Assembly: GCA_960531495.1 (NCBI GenBank)
Contig: OY482850.1
Coordinates: 7,090,587 to 7,154,586 of the forward strand
DNA from: Zeus faber
Lineage: Eukaryota; Chordata; Actinopteri; Zeiformes; Zeidae
Reading direction: 5' to 3'
Length of the DNA: 64,000 nt
Shown here: in pieces, positions 34,710 through 46,714 of the stretch
Position numbering within the stretch: position 1 is the stretch's first letter
Layout: each line of letters starts with the position of its first letter
Position numbers and translations under genes: made by a program
Notes under the pieces: model-generated
The model's input: only the letters and a program-made list of their open reading frames with translations
Told to the model about the DNA's origin: nothing
Database searches by the model: none

Positions 34710-36004
34710 AACTTTCTTCAATGGAACAACCCAAATGCAGGCTCGCCGCTGGTCTCTGAGTTGCTGAGGTATTTTATATTGTGTCTTTCTTTTATCAGCT
34801 GTTACTTTTGCCAGCCCTGCCATTGCTTTCAGCTAAATGAAAGACATGTTAAGCTTCAGTGTGTTTTACTATGGTTTCACGATAGCAGGTTCAGACAAAA
34901 GGCTCATGGTGTGCGTGTGATTCCTCAATGCCATCCGCATGCATTTTTTTTTCCGATCTGGTGGAGAACTATTTGATGCAGCTGGATGAGATTAGAAAAT
35001 CAGTAGACACTCAGTTTGTTCCAAAGAAAATCAGTTCATCTTTGGAGCCACGAGTTAAAACTAGATATAATTCTTGCGCTGTACTTTGACTAGCTACAGT
35101 CCGTCCTCCTCCGATCTCCCCCTCACCATCCAGGTCGTGGGTTTTATGCTTTTTTTTAAATTATTTTTAGCTGCCATATTTTTACACACAATTCATGTGA
35201 ACTCAGCAAGATGACCATCCTATTACTACTGAAGAAACTGCCAGACTTTAATTCAGTGCCTCTGTACCTTATCAATTACATTTTCCATAGTTGTGAAGGT
35301 GAGGGTCAATTAAAATATTTTTTTTGTTTTGTGTGTAATTGTTTTTATGCCAAAGATTTAGACAACAGACATTATTTTAAATCAATTTCATGTGGTGCTT
35401 CATGTGTACCAATGTGAAGGGTTGTCAGATATGGTACGAATGTCCCCCAGATATGGTATGGAAATAAGTTATTGTTCTCCAAAATAAAACAATTTTGGAA
35501 ACAAAATTGATCTAAGTGATTAAACATTATGCCACATCACTGTGCTCCAAAATAAACCTGATCTTAAGACCTCATTGACTGAAGTGATTTGAACAGTTAT
35601 GTTTTTGTCGTTTTTAACCTCAGCCAGCATTGTGGTCTTCACACCGGTTCTGTTAAATGTTTTCACATTTAAAAGCTGCGTAGAAATGATCTTGCAGTTG
35701 AGTGAAAAATTGGGAATATACCAGGAATTTTTTGGACTTTTAAATTACTCAGAAAATATCACAGTCTTGGAAACGTTTAATAACTTCTACAAAGCAACTG
35801 TTCTTACACCACACATAAAAATCTCTATTTACTCTTAATGAACTTTAGCCTACATCCAAAACCCTGTCTAACCCAACCCCCCTCCAACTGCAACTATTCA
35901 CACCCACTCACAACACAAAAAAGCATGTGCACATGACTTTTTAGGGGGAAGAGGATTTTTAGATCGATGAAGCCTTAGATCCTACGACCGGAGCAGGAGT
36001 TCCT
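34710..36004. other. hdhd5 3' UTR and gap to the convergent rab19
   Basis: AT-rich with no further coding exon. Two AATAAA hexamers (35483-35488 and 35551-35556) are plausible polyadenylation signals for hdhd5, giving a 3' UTR of about 0.85 kb. Confidence 0.55.
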
Positions 36005-37170
36005 TCAACATTCGCACTTTTTATCTAAGGACAGGGGTCCGGGTACTGGGTGGGAGCTGCTCCCCAGCAGAAAGTGAGGCACCTCCTGGGAGGACTCGTC
36101 CGTCATGGTCATGCCGTTGCGGGCCAGCAGTTCGCGGGCCATGAGGATGAAGGCGGCCTCCACGTTCTGGGCCTCCTTGGCCGAGGTCTCCAGAGCGGCC
36201 AGCACGCCCTTGTCCTCCGCCAGCGTGCACGCTTCCTCAAACAAAACCTGCCTCTGTGTGTGGAGGTCAGACTTGTTCCCTGCGCAGTGGGGATGGTTGA
36301 AAGACGGTTAAACCCCTTATGAGTATGAGTCTCCAGATTAAAAATACATGCGTTTTGGTCTGAACGTCACACCTAAAATTCCCTCGGGATCAATATCATC
36401 ATCTTAACCCACCGATTAGTATTAGTATAACGCTGGCGGCCCCATAGTGCCGGACCTCATGGATCCAGTGGGGCACCGAGTCGAAGGTGGAGCGGCGTGT
36501 GATGTCGTAGGTCACCATGGCCCCATGGGCGCTGCGGTAGTAACTCTGGGTGATGGTGCGGAAACGCTCCTGTCCCGCCGTGTCCCACACCTGCATCTGG
36601 AATTGCGTAGGGGAAAAAAAGTGAATGAAAAGGGTAAATTCCAATACGCTGGGGATTCAACTGACACGCAAGTCAAGAAGCCTAGAGTGAAGTAACCGTA
36701 ATTCAGACTGGCCAGTATTTTTTATGGCCAAAAAACAGCCCTTTCAGCTTAGCAGGACAGCCATTCTGTTGTTGACTAATACACACCCAGAAAGCTAACA
36801 TTCAAATGGTATCACAAGTAGCAGTAAGCCACTCTGACTGAAAATAGCTCAGAGGTTATTTGCTTTGGAGAACAGAATGAACACAAGTCTCATATGGGGG
36901 ATGCACGGGACACAGTAAGCAGTAAGCACAGTGCTGTAGGGTTATGGTTAGGGTAACTGAGTCCACGACACCCACCTTGACCTTTTTCCCATCGATTTCC
37001 AGGGTTCGAACGGTGAAGTCGACTCCGATGGTGTTCTGCTGCTTCTCAGCAAATATGCCGGACTTGAAACTCTGGACCACGCAGGTCTTGCCCACGTCCG
37101 AGTCTCCCACCAGGATGATTTTAAAAAGAAAGTCAAAAGAGTCCTCAACGTCTGGCCCTGTGGACTGCAT
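36005..37170 (-). CDS. rab19: Small GTPase Rab19
   Basis: Three coding exons on the minus strand (37170-36976, 36596-36413, 36279-36005) join in frame to 217 residues, the human RAB19 length. Visible motifs: P-loop GDSDVGKT at 22-29, switch I/effector [19 protein letters not shown], switch [13 protein letters not shown], guanine-base NKSD and ETSAK, and a C-terminal CEC for double prenylation. Choice of Rab19 over Rab43 rests on [26 protein letters not shown] and [15 protein letters not shown]19 is membrane-associated and reported in cortical actin clearing during ciliogenesis. An in-frame ATG seven codons upstream (37191) is possible, but the inner one fits the family. It is convergent with hdhd5. 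Confidence 0.93.
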
Positions 37171-37191
37171 GATAAGGAGAGGTGTGCACAA

Positions 37192-38479
37192 GACTCCAAT
37201 GCAGGGTCCGGGCCCTTCGGTGCCCTGGAGTGTAATAAAAACTGGTTCTGCCTTTGTTGTGTCAATACAATTGTGTCTATTTGCACAAGCAGCACAAGCG
37301 CTTTCTTAAAAAAAAAAAAAAAAAAAAAGGGCAAATCCGTTTTTACCAGATAATGTTGGAACACTTGTAACTTACAATACTTATTCCTGAATGTGTACCC
37401 AGTTGTCCCAATCAGATATCAAGACACAGCACATGCAGTCATATAAATACAGCAAAAAAAAAAAAAATTTGTAGGACCAAATAATGATGATCTAAAAATG
37501 TGTGTATTTGCAGGTTTGATTCATTGTCTTGTTTCTCCTCTTGTCAACTTGTCTCCTTGGCCATCATAAAGGGTCTTCTCCTCCAATGCATAGTCCCTCC
37601 AAACAACGCACTCTGCTTGCTCCGTCAAAAGGTATTTTCCTTACCTTTAGTCGTTCTACTGTCATTTTTTAAGTTTAGCAGCCATATTCTTTAGGCAAGA
37701 TCAGCAATGGCAAAAAAGAAAACATGAACTTCAGCGTGTATGCTGTGACTATCTGCCCTCTGCTCTTTCCCAAGACTTCTGCCACTCAATGTGAAACAGG
37801 AACAAATACAGAGGACAAGCCACACCTCCTACCTGTCTGGATTTCCAGTTGCCAGCCCACCTGCACCACTGCATCTTGGAAGCGGCCGTTCCTGTTCAGG
37901 GGCCATGAATAAAAAAAAAAGTTAGTTCCTCAATAAAACATGCTGTAGGGGAATTTCATTATTCGGTTGTCATTTATTAGGAAAAGCAGTACCTCACACA
38001 TGTATCAAGCTCCATCCTGGTTTCAAAACAGGTTAGATAAACAAGTAAAGAAGTCAGCCGTTCTTTTCTAAACTCAAACGTTTTATAATCTCTCGAACCC
38101 ACACACATCAACACAAAGTTCGTACGAGGCCCCTGGCCTTGCTGTGGAAGGTTAACTGTATACACAACTTAAACCACTCCTTATTTCCATACAGTTGGCG
38201 ACAAAATGCAAACATGTCTTCTTTATCTTACCGGCCTGTCCTTTGGACCCAAGAGGGGCGTTGAAATCCTTCACAAAATCACATGCTTTGGACAATATCC
38301 TCCGTTATAAAGTCTTCAGTAGATGATGAAAAGCATAAAAAGCCACCCCGCACCCCCAAAAGAATAAAGAGGGGGGAAAAGTGTGGTGAAAAACAAAAGT
38401 TTTAATCTAAATCAGCCACAGGCTTGACACATCCATATCGATATATTGCAATGGACAAGAAAATGACTGGATCTTGTGA

Positions 38480-38515
<36 letters not shown>

Positions 38516-38550
38516 TCTCCCTCTCTCCCTCTCTCTCTCTCCCTCTCTCC

Positions 38551-38603
<53 letters not shown>

Positions 38604-39278
38604 TCTCCCCCTCTCCCTCCCTCCACGCTGGCTTCTGTCGTCATATCGGCCCACTGAAGAACAAGGCACAGCAGGACACAGAACAATGTGTGAGTGTGGG
38701 GGACACTGGCCAGGCCTGGCTCCTTTCTAGGGCCGGAGCGAGCCACCGCCTCCCTCTGCGAGACTGTATGGTACACGCTGTGGACCCTTTAATGCATCAC
38801 TGTTCTTCTTGAAAGAATGTATTTTTGATATGAAAAATCATTGATTAAACGAAAAGGCAATACCAGGAATTTAAAAAGTAGACCGCTTTGACTGCAACAA
38901 AAGAAGCCGATAAAGAGCAAAAAGAGGGATTTCTAATCATTCCACTGAGCAAAAATGTTAACTTCAGACTATGGCATCAACTAAAGTATGTAATATCCTA
39001 ATATTTCACATTTTCAAATATAAACAATTCTAGTAGTAGTACATGAGCGATAAATCGTTGCGGTCGTCTTAGTAACCAATAAGTACGAGATTCAACGCAG
39101 CTTCCACATGAGGGGGATCCAGGCGTGTAGCGGGCACGGTGTAGGAGAGGCTTGATGACCCTCCTACCAGGAGATGCTGGTCAGGAGCTCTGTCCACGCC
39201 GGCGGGAGGCTACGGTCTCCGCCGCAGCTGTGCTGCACTGGCCGTGTTCCTCAGTCTCTCGGCAGCGCTGAAGCTTGG
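37192..39278. other. rab19 upstream region and gap to ccdc34
   Basis: No coding exon is recognised. It contains A runs (37306-37327, 37454-37466) and a CT microsatellite (38484-38625). It must hold the rab19 promoter and the ccdc34 3' UTR; neither boundary is visible. Confidence 0.5.
38484..38625. repeat. (CT)n microsatellite with CCCTCTCT interruptions
   Basis: About 140 bp of CT dinucleotides broken by regular CCC steps. It produces spurious Leu/Ser and Arg/Glu ORFs. It lies between rab19 and ccdc34. Confidence 0.95.
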
Positions 39279-41591
39279 CTAGTGTTTTGGATTGCTTTGT
39301 GGCTTCTTTGAGGATTTGTTCTTCTGAGGCGTTTCTGCCGGCGGGAGGTCAACTGGCTTCCATGGGACAGGGTTGTAGAAACTGGGGGACGAGCAGGCCT
39401 TGTTGAAGGGACCTGGATGGACAAAGAGGAGGCCATGGAGAGGTATACTGTATATGCAAGGGATAAATGTGCAGCCAGTCGGTCATTAGAAGCAAAATAA
39501 CCCCCCTTCAGGATCACCATGGTCACACTTGAAGGGGGTTATTTTGCGATAATGACGTTCGGCCACACGTTATGGCGCTTGTTACACCCCAACTTACTAA
39601 ACAGATTAATATGCCGACAGGAAATATTGATGTGAAATGATTCTGAGATGAGATCACATGCAGGCTGTAAGATAAATGCTGTTTTATAACTAGTCTGCCA
39701 AGTTTAGACAGGAAGGTTATAGGTACAGTGGTACCTCAACTTACAACCGTAATTCCTTCTATAAGAACGGTCGTATGTTAAAACAGTCGTATGTCGAAGC
39801 AATTTTTCCCATATAAATTATGAAATCATGAAGGGTGAAAATAAACAAAATACACAGCACAAACACAGTAGATATGAAAAAAAATATCGATAAGCCATGA
39901 ACTACGTGCACACACGATGTAGGTCGCCCGCTGACTGACTGCTGACTGACTGCTGATTGGCCGCCGACGCGCCAACTGCAAATTTCTACGGTCGTATCTT
40001 GGAGCAGTCGGTCGCAAGTCAATACAAATTTTCCTGACTATCGCTACTGGTATCTTGGAGTAGTCGTAAGTAGATGCAGTCGTAAGCCGAGGCACCACTG
40101 TATATCTTATACGCAGTATCGCTGGCCTTTATTTATTTATTTTTAATTTTAATCTGTAGGTAGGAAAAATTTCTACAAATGCAGGGAAGAGCAACGATGG
40201 AGTTGTTTCTAGATGACCAAGATGTCGTTTTCAAAATGATCTTACTTCTTGGGTAGAAAGGCGCCCTTCTACCCAACACAGGGCTAGCTCTGGCTTTTGC
40301 ATTTGCGCTTGCCAGCCATTCCTTGAAGCGCTCCTCCGCCACCCGTCTGCGCTCCTTCTCCTGCTCCTCTTTCCTGGCAGCTTCCTCCTGTCATAGAAAC
40401 AGGGCTTCTTGAGAATCCGAGAGTCACAAACTGGCGACTCCTCCTCGGCAGTGATGGCATCGCGTGGCGAGTAAACCAAGAATCAGTGGAAAAGACCGGA
40501 ACAATTCCGAAAACGAGATCCACGCCTCACCTTCTCCCTCTTTTCCTTCTCTCCTTGTTCTTGGTTCTTGTTGCGGAGCCAGACTTTGTACTTCTCCCGC
40601 GCTTTCTTCTCGGTCTCCCTCTGCTTGGCTTTCTGCCTCTGCGCCTCCACCTGCTCCTTGCTCTCCTTCAGCCATTTCTCTTGCTTCTCCTGCGGACGAT
40701 AAAATAACAAATACAACGTTTCCGACGACACTAGCTGGCGGGCTCTTTTGAGTCGCTCTACCTGCTCCTTCTTGGCTTTCAGCCATTCTTCCATTCTCTC
40801 CTCCACAGCAATTCTCTTCTGTTTCTGCTCTCTCTCTTGGCATTCTCTTTTCTTCTGCAGAAGGCACTCCTAATTTGCAGGATTCACAGGGGGGAAAAAA
40901 AAACTATTGATAATCAATTACGGTTATCACCTTCTGGATTTCAAAAGCAAGGAGAATCTTAAAGGCGTATCAAAAGTCACAACTAAATTGATGGAAAGGA
41001 CCAATGACTGTACAATATAGCAGCAAAGGTGATGGGGCTTACTTCTTCTGCTTTCTTGTCCAATTTGATCAGGTCGAGTTTAGTTTTGTTCAACAGCCAC
41101 ATTTCCCAGGCACTGAGCTCAGGTGTGGTGGCAGGTTTCACAGCTTGGCCTATAGAAGATTTTGGCAACTCACATCTACAACATAAAGAAACCATAGTTA
41201 TGGAAAAAAACAATCTAATATAAGTCAGGGGCTTGTGCTTCTTTGGAAATAACGACCGGCCGGCTGTACATTATCCCTTACAGTGCATCCTACTGGAGAT
41301 AAACGTTGTAAAATACCGAACTGGCGAGATGCGGCGAATGGGGTCGTCACTATGCGAGCTCGGGGTGTCTGTCTGGTGCAAACGTTGAGCCGCAGCATCC
41401 AGCTCATCATCACTGTCGAAGCTGTCGTGATAGATCGGGGAGAGCAGGGAGTACGTGTCGTCTTCAGACAGGACGTCAGAGATCATGGTCCCGGAAATGT
41501 TGACGCCTCCTCTGTCGCTGCCCTTTACCGGGGTGGAGCTGAAACCATCGGAAGCAAATGCCGGGACGGGTGGCCTCTTTCCTTCCGACAT
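39279..41591 (-). CDS. ccdc34: Coiled-coil domain-containing protein 34
   Basis: Six coding exons on the minus strand (41591-41317, 41175-41043, 40869-40762, 40689-40531, 40387-40246, 39412-39279) join in frame to 316 residues (human CCDC34 is about 373). The N-terminus is acidic and Ser-rich (LSEDDTYSLLSPIYHDSFDS). The family entry point is ELSAWEMWLLNKTK, followed by charged coiled coil with repeated EEWLKAKKEQ / EKWLKESKEQ / YKVWLRNKN / FKEWLASANAK units. The end is the conserved FYNPVPWKPVDLPP. CCDC34 is linked to sperm flagellum formation in mammals. The start is the only ATG early in a long open exon; a further upstream exon is not excluded. Confidence 0.9.
39726..40100. mobile_element. 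Tigger/pogo-like MITE in ccdc34 intron 5
   Basis: The ends read CAGTGGTACCTCAACTTAC on the left and, as reverse complement, CAGTGGTGCCTCGGCTTAC on the right, flanked by TA (39724-39725 and 40101-40102). It is a 375-bp copy without transposase. It belongs to a different subfamily from the MITE at 2899. Confidence 0.85.
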
Positions 41592-41824
41592 TGCTAGCTG
41601 AGGTGGGGCACAAGAAAGTAAAACAAGCAAAATGTGATACAGCCATCAAGTGTTATCTGTCATGGAGCTGGGGAGGGTTTTAGACAAGTAGGAAGTACTA
41701 AGTAATACACAGGCAAATTAATTTATTTTAATTTTTTTTCTCACTCTTAACTCTAAAGGTCAATTAATGTATTTACAACTGGAACACATTGATGTGAGAC
41801 CGTGGTTGTGACTTCAACCACATT

Positions 41825-42620
41825 CAGGCATGCACCAGCTACACCACCAGCCACAAGATTAAAACCACCACTAATAACCACGCATATTGTGTAGCTCCCC
41901 CTTGTGCCGCCAAACAGCACTGATCCATTGAGGCATGGCCTACATCAGACCTCTGAAGGTGTCCTGTGGTATCTGGCACCAAAACGTTAGCAGCAAATCC
42001 TGTAAGTTGTGAGGTGGGGCCTCCACGGATCAGGCATGTTGTTCCAGCACATCCTACAGATGTTCGAGCGGATCGGACACTAACCCCGACCATCTATATG
42101 ATAACGTGATTCATCAAACCAGGCCACCTTCTTCCATTGCTCCATGGTCCAGTTCTGATGCTCACATGCCCATTGTAGGCGCTTTCAGCGGTGGACAGGG
42201 GTCAGCATGGACACTCTATGACTGGTCTGCAGCTACGCAGCTCCATACACAGCAAGCTGTGATGCACTGTGTGTTCTCACACCTTTGTATCATAGCAGCA
42301 TGAACTTTTTCATCAGTTTGTGCTACAGTAGCTCTTCTGTGGCATCGGACCAGATGGGCTGGACTTCGCTCCCCACACGCATCACTGAGCCCATGAGCGC
42401 CCATGACCCTGTTGCCAGTTCACCAGTTGTCCTTCCTTGGACCACTTTTGGTAGGTACTAACCACTGCAGACAGGGAACACCCCACAAGACCTGTCGCTT
42501 TGGAGATGCTCTGACCCAGTCACATAGCCATCACAATTTGGCCCTTGTCGAAGTCGCTCAGATCCTTACGCTTGCCCACATTTCCAGCTTGAGACGTATT
42601 TTGCAGAGCAAATGAAAGAT
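41825..42620 (-). mobile_element. Tc1-like transposase remnant upstream of ccdc34
   Basis: Minus-strand frames read like the helix-turn-helix half of a Tc1-type transposase at 42600-42216 (KRKDLSDFDKGQIVMA-like, then HRRATVAQTDEKVHAA). The C-terminal end is at 42060-41839 (AAQGGATQYAW). The catalytic middle is missing at a junction near 42085-42095. The left end keeps a diverged terminal sequence (CACAAGATTAAAACCACC). The copy is dead. Confidence 0.75.
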
Positions 42621-43273
42621 GAGCTTGCAGATATGTCTGGTTCCCAGGCTATGTCTGGCCACCCTCCCACGCAAACAGATATCCACTCGACCTTGCCAGG
42701 GTCGGGCCAATCACAACCGTTTATGTAATATGGGGTAGGTTTGATACGATGACGATACAGAGGAGAGCCGTGGAGGCATTTTTGTAAACAACCAAAACTG
42801 CTGCCGCCGACCACGGAACGGTCTGTTGAATCCCCTGCCGCGGCAGTATTAAACAAACCAACCAAACGCTTTTGTTTATAAGAAAGATGTGTTTTGCTGT
42901 ACTTCTGAGAGCATTTGTTAACGGTCTAACTTACACACTCACTCGCTCAGCGCTCTGTGCAACGTCACGCGTTTCATTGCTCTGATTGCTTGTAGGTCGA
43001 TCCAATCGCATCCAGAGCCATGTTGCGTGGCTACCACCCTGTGGAAATCGAAAACGAACGGAAAGATTAGTCTGGCGGTCCCACCCCTTGACAAGTGCCA
43101 CTGAAAATCCGAGGTTTGTGAGCGCACCATGACGTCAGAATCGTCAGCCTCATGCACGTTTAGGACGCTGACGTTAGCTTCAGATACGTAGCTTCCGATC
43201 CCACCGTAAAGGGGAACGTGAAGGGAACTTCCGATTCAACTTAACGCCGAAGTGAGCGGCGACTGTTTTCGTG

Positions 43274-43462
43274 ATGCATTCAAATTCCTCGGAGTTTTCA
43301 GACTTTTTTTTGTGCACGCAGACTACCTAAATCCAGGTCTAGATGTGTACTCATAGCTGTCAAACCCGGACCCGATTGTAATAAAACGGCCATATTGCAT
43401 TTCTAACATAGTTTCTTATTTGTGAAAGTATTATTCTCTTCGTGAAAACAGGAAAAATGGGG
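43274..43462 (+). repeat. Dispersed repeat family A, copy 3
   Basis: Begins ATGCATTCAAATTCCTC, followed by a T tract, then CATAGCTGTCAAACCCGGACC, CATATTGCATTTCTAACATAG and TTCGTGAAAACAGG. It is the most complete match to copy 1. Confidence 0.65.
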
Positions 43463-44129
43463 ATTTTACTGTACTTTTCCCCACACTGGCCACATATACA
43501 TACATATACGTTTGTTTCCTTTTCGCTCTCGTTGCACAACCACGCTTTCTACTCAGATGAATGATAAATGCAAATTGTGAAGGAAATTGGAGCGTTTATA
43601 GTGCAGATACCACTCTGAAGCAGTCATTTTATGCTTAAACGGATTATGGCCTCTGCTGCCTGCTTTCAGTGAAACAAATAACTTAACATGTACTTATTTC
43701 AAAACACGCGTGTAGCATATCGACATAGACGATAGCTTATCCATTATTATTATTATTATTATTGCAGCACTTAAACAATAGAAGACGAATATCGGAAGGT
43801 CAACGTTTAAACACGAAGCGTCGACTCTTTTCGGCGTAAATCGGAAGCAAGCCCCAAAGCGTGGTCCGCCCCACTAAACCCCTGCTTGACAAACATCGCA
43901 ATGAACTTCTTGACCATAAAAAATAAGGAGGTTTTTGGGAGATCTCACCAAACTGGACGCACTCCCGCTCTCCAGCCGCGCGAGTGGAAGTACACAACGC
44001 CCCTTTCCCACAATGCACCGCGGCGCGCCTCCACGCCGAAAACGACGCTGGTTCTGTAACCATAGCGACACCAACTGCAACGTGCCTGTGTATATCTTTG
44101 TCAAGCAATATAAAACAATAATAAAATAA

Positions 44130-44175
44130 TCATCCAACAATACATGCATTTACAAATGTATGTATTGTTGGATGA
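44130..44175. repeat. Near-perfect 46-bp palindrome
   Basis: TCATCCAACAATACATGCAT is followed almost immediately by its reverse complement with one mismatch. It forms a hairpin with almost no loop; its role is unknown. Confidence 0.8.
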
Positions 44176-46714
44176 ATACTCAATAATATCCATCTCAAAA
44201 GCCAATACATCCGTGTTGTTTTCAGCGTGCAGTGTATAATGTGTATTCAAGTGTTCATGGTCGTGGCTGCTGTGATTTTTCTCAACAAAGCATGGAGTTT
44301 GATCAGTGTGTGCATAGGCAAAAAACATATTTCAACAATGGCTGGTTGGTTCAATCCGCTGTAGAGAAAAAAAAAATACAAATAAGGTAAATCATTTTAA
44401 AGGCTATGGTACTGGACCAGCCTTTTGACATGACATGTGCCTTTTGCACACCTGCAAAACACCGTTTATCTACCTTAGACAAGGGTGCGACGATCCATTT
44501 CTTACCTGATTGAGAAACCATATTCATGCACACTGGCCGTGCGAATCAGTTTTTGAGGAGTATAAAATGTGACATAAATCTGAATAAAAGTGGTGAAAAG
44601 TTGGTTTCCTATTTTTGATCATCTCACCGTGACAGATCTAGGTGGGAGAATGAGCTACACACAATGGCTTAATTCCGACAGGAAAAATTACACCTGATGA
44701 TAAGCATTCAAAATGGACATTTTGACATTCTGAGAAAAAATAAAAAATAAAATAAAATAAAATAAAAAATAATAAAAAGTGAAGTAAAAAAAAAAAAATT
44801 TGCCAAGTAGACACAAATAGCCGAAAAAGGCAAAATAGAAATAGTCAATTATAAAAAAAAATACAGTGTATATATAATAATAATGCGATCCTATTCACTT
44901 AAAATAGGTTGTTTCAGGTTGTGAGATAGGTTCTTGGTATTGGTATTGGTATAAGTTATGATTAAAAATAATTCTATGTTTTTAATAGGTTGTTTCAGGT
45001 TGTACAGTGTTATAAGTATTTGAGTGAGTGGGTGAGATATGACGTAGCAGTGACTACAATGTCAAGAGATTTTGTCAACTAAAATGACTCAGCGAGGGAT
45101 CCATGATGGCTATCTCAGCAGCCATTATAAAACATCATATATCCATTATTCTACATTTTAGCTACAGAGGCAAGTTTAAAATTACAGCAGGCTTGTTTGG
45201 AGTTGGACCTTTTGGGAGTTGACCTAAATGGTATGACCCAGTGCAGTCCTGCTGCTACTAACTGATACTTTTTGATACCAATTCATTTTTAAAATTTAAG
45301 TTTAAATTTAATTTCTCACATTGAAAATACCCCATTGAATGTCATATTACTGATCATCGCTCTTAAATCAAATCAAAAACAAATAAAAACAATGGAACTT
45401 CTAACGTTAAAAGGGTTGGGTTTTTTTCCAGCTCACAGAAATTAACTCCTTGGATCTTAAACTCTCATATTAAATGCCACAGAATGTCTTTGTACCCGAA
45501 ACTGTTCAATTTCATAAGCACATCACATTTTGATACCCAGCACTATTCCAGTGCTACAGTCTGTTATCCTGTCATCTAACTCATCCTCACACTTTACAGC
45601 ATCAGTCTAATTAGCAGCACCCCTTCGACGTCAGCCAAAATGAGATTCTAAGTTGAGAGATTGCTTTCACAAAGTGGTGCGACATGTTTGTGATTGGCTT
45701 TAAAATGGCAGACATTACATACGCTTTTCTAAAGCCCTGTTGACAAGAACTTGTATTTTGTAATTGTGGAAAAAACGTTTTATTTGTACCTTTACAAAAC
45801 ATCTTTTACAGAATATACAAAGAAGTTATTTGTTGGTCATTAATATACTTAATATACTTCCACTAATAAGTGGTAGTTTGGTTGCTAGTATGGTTATGGG
45901 TATAAATAACATAAAAATCAAAAAATAGTTGGATGTACTGTACAAATTAATGCCTATGACTAACTAATACAATACTATGGCGTTATTGCCATGTCTACAG
46001 TGTTATTACAGTTTCATGAAATGGTTGTTTTTGTTATTTTACTATGGTAGATGATTATGTTCACTATCAAACATCTCAAATCCAAGTCAGTACCAATACA
46101 TAATAAAGCTACATAAAGAATAGGGACCAGGGCTGGCCCCAGGCTTAAGTTAGTTTGTTTAGTTGGTTAGTTTACAACTCTAAACTAGCCGGCAAGTTTT
46201 CTGTATTAACACCGTTTTCAAAGGATGTCGATTTTATTTAGTTGATCAATACAAGCAATAACATTGGCGAGAAGCCCAAACACTTTAAGTGACTGTGGAC
46301 AGACTACCTCTCTACTTCACACCTCATGGATTAGCTGCTACCAATATCCCTCTAACAGTGGATTACTCGTGCCCATCCCGACATAGAAGTATTCTTATAT
46401 TCCGGTCTTAAATGGCCCATCAGATGTTCATGCCTGTGGTCGGTCCTGACAGTGTCAACTGGCACGTGTCTATAGAGAGGTGTGCCAGGCCTGTGGATGA
46501 ATCCTATCTACATTCCACTTCCAGCACAGTGGCAGTGAGGTGTGGAATTCCGGTCCTGGATTCTTCACTCTGTTCTGCTCGCCCTGTCCAATGAGTTCTC
46601 CTATGAGTTCTCATCCAGAGCCTGACTTGGGGATAAACTTTTTTTTGTTGTTACTTATTCAACCCGACCGAGGACCCACTGACCGACGGGCAGCCAGAAC
46701 AGCGGCCAGGGGCT

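Larger units (their letters stand above)
42621..46714. other. Intergenic region between ccdc34 and slc15a5
   Basis: About 4 kb without a recognisable gene. Holds family A repeat copy 3 (43274-43462), an ATT run (43743-43764), a small palindrome (44130-44175), A-rich pentanucleotide runs (AAAAT, about 44735-44775) and long AT-rich sequence. The ccdc34 promoter probably lies at the left and that of slc15a5 at the right. Confidence 0.5.

Noticed and set aside
36005-37170. Assignment as Rab43
   Set aside because: The sequence and the 217-residue length follow Rab19 at the diagnostic positions after switch I and around the NKSD motif.
38402-38776. Arg-Glu-rich and Leu-Ser-rich ORFs
   Set aside because: Translations of the CT microsatellite; no flanking splice sites or conserved sequence.
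41839-42404. ccdc34 upstream exons
   Set aside because: The frames read as Tc1-type transposase pieces with an internal deletion.
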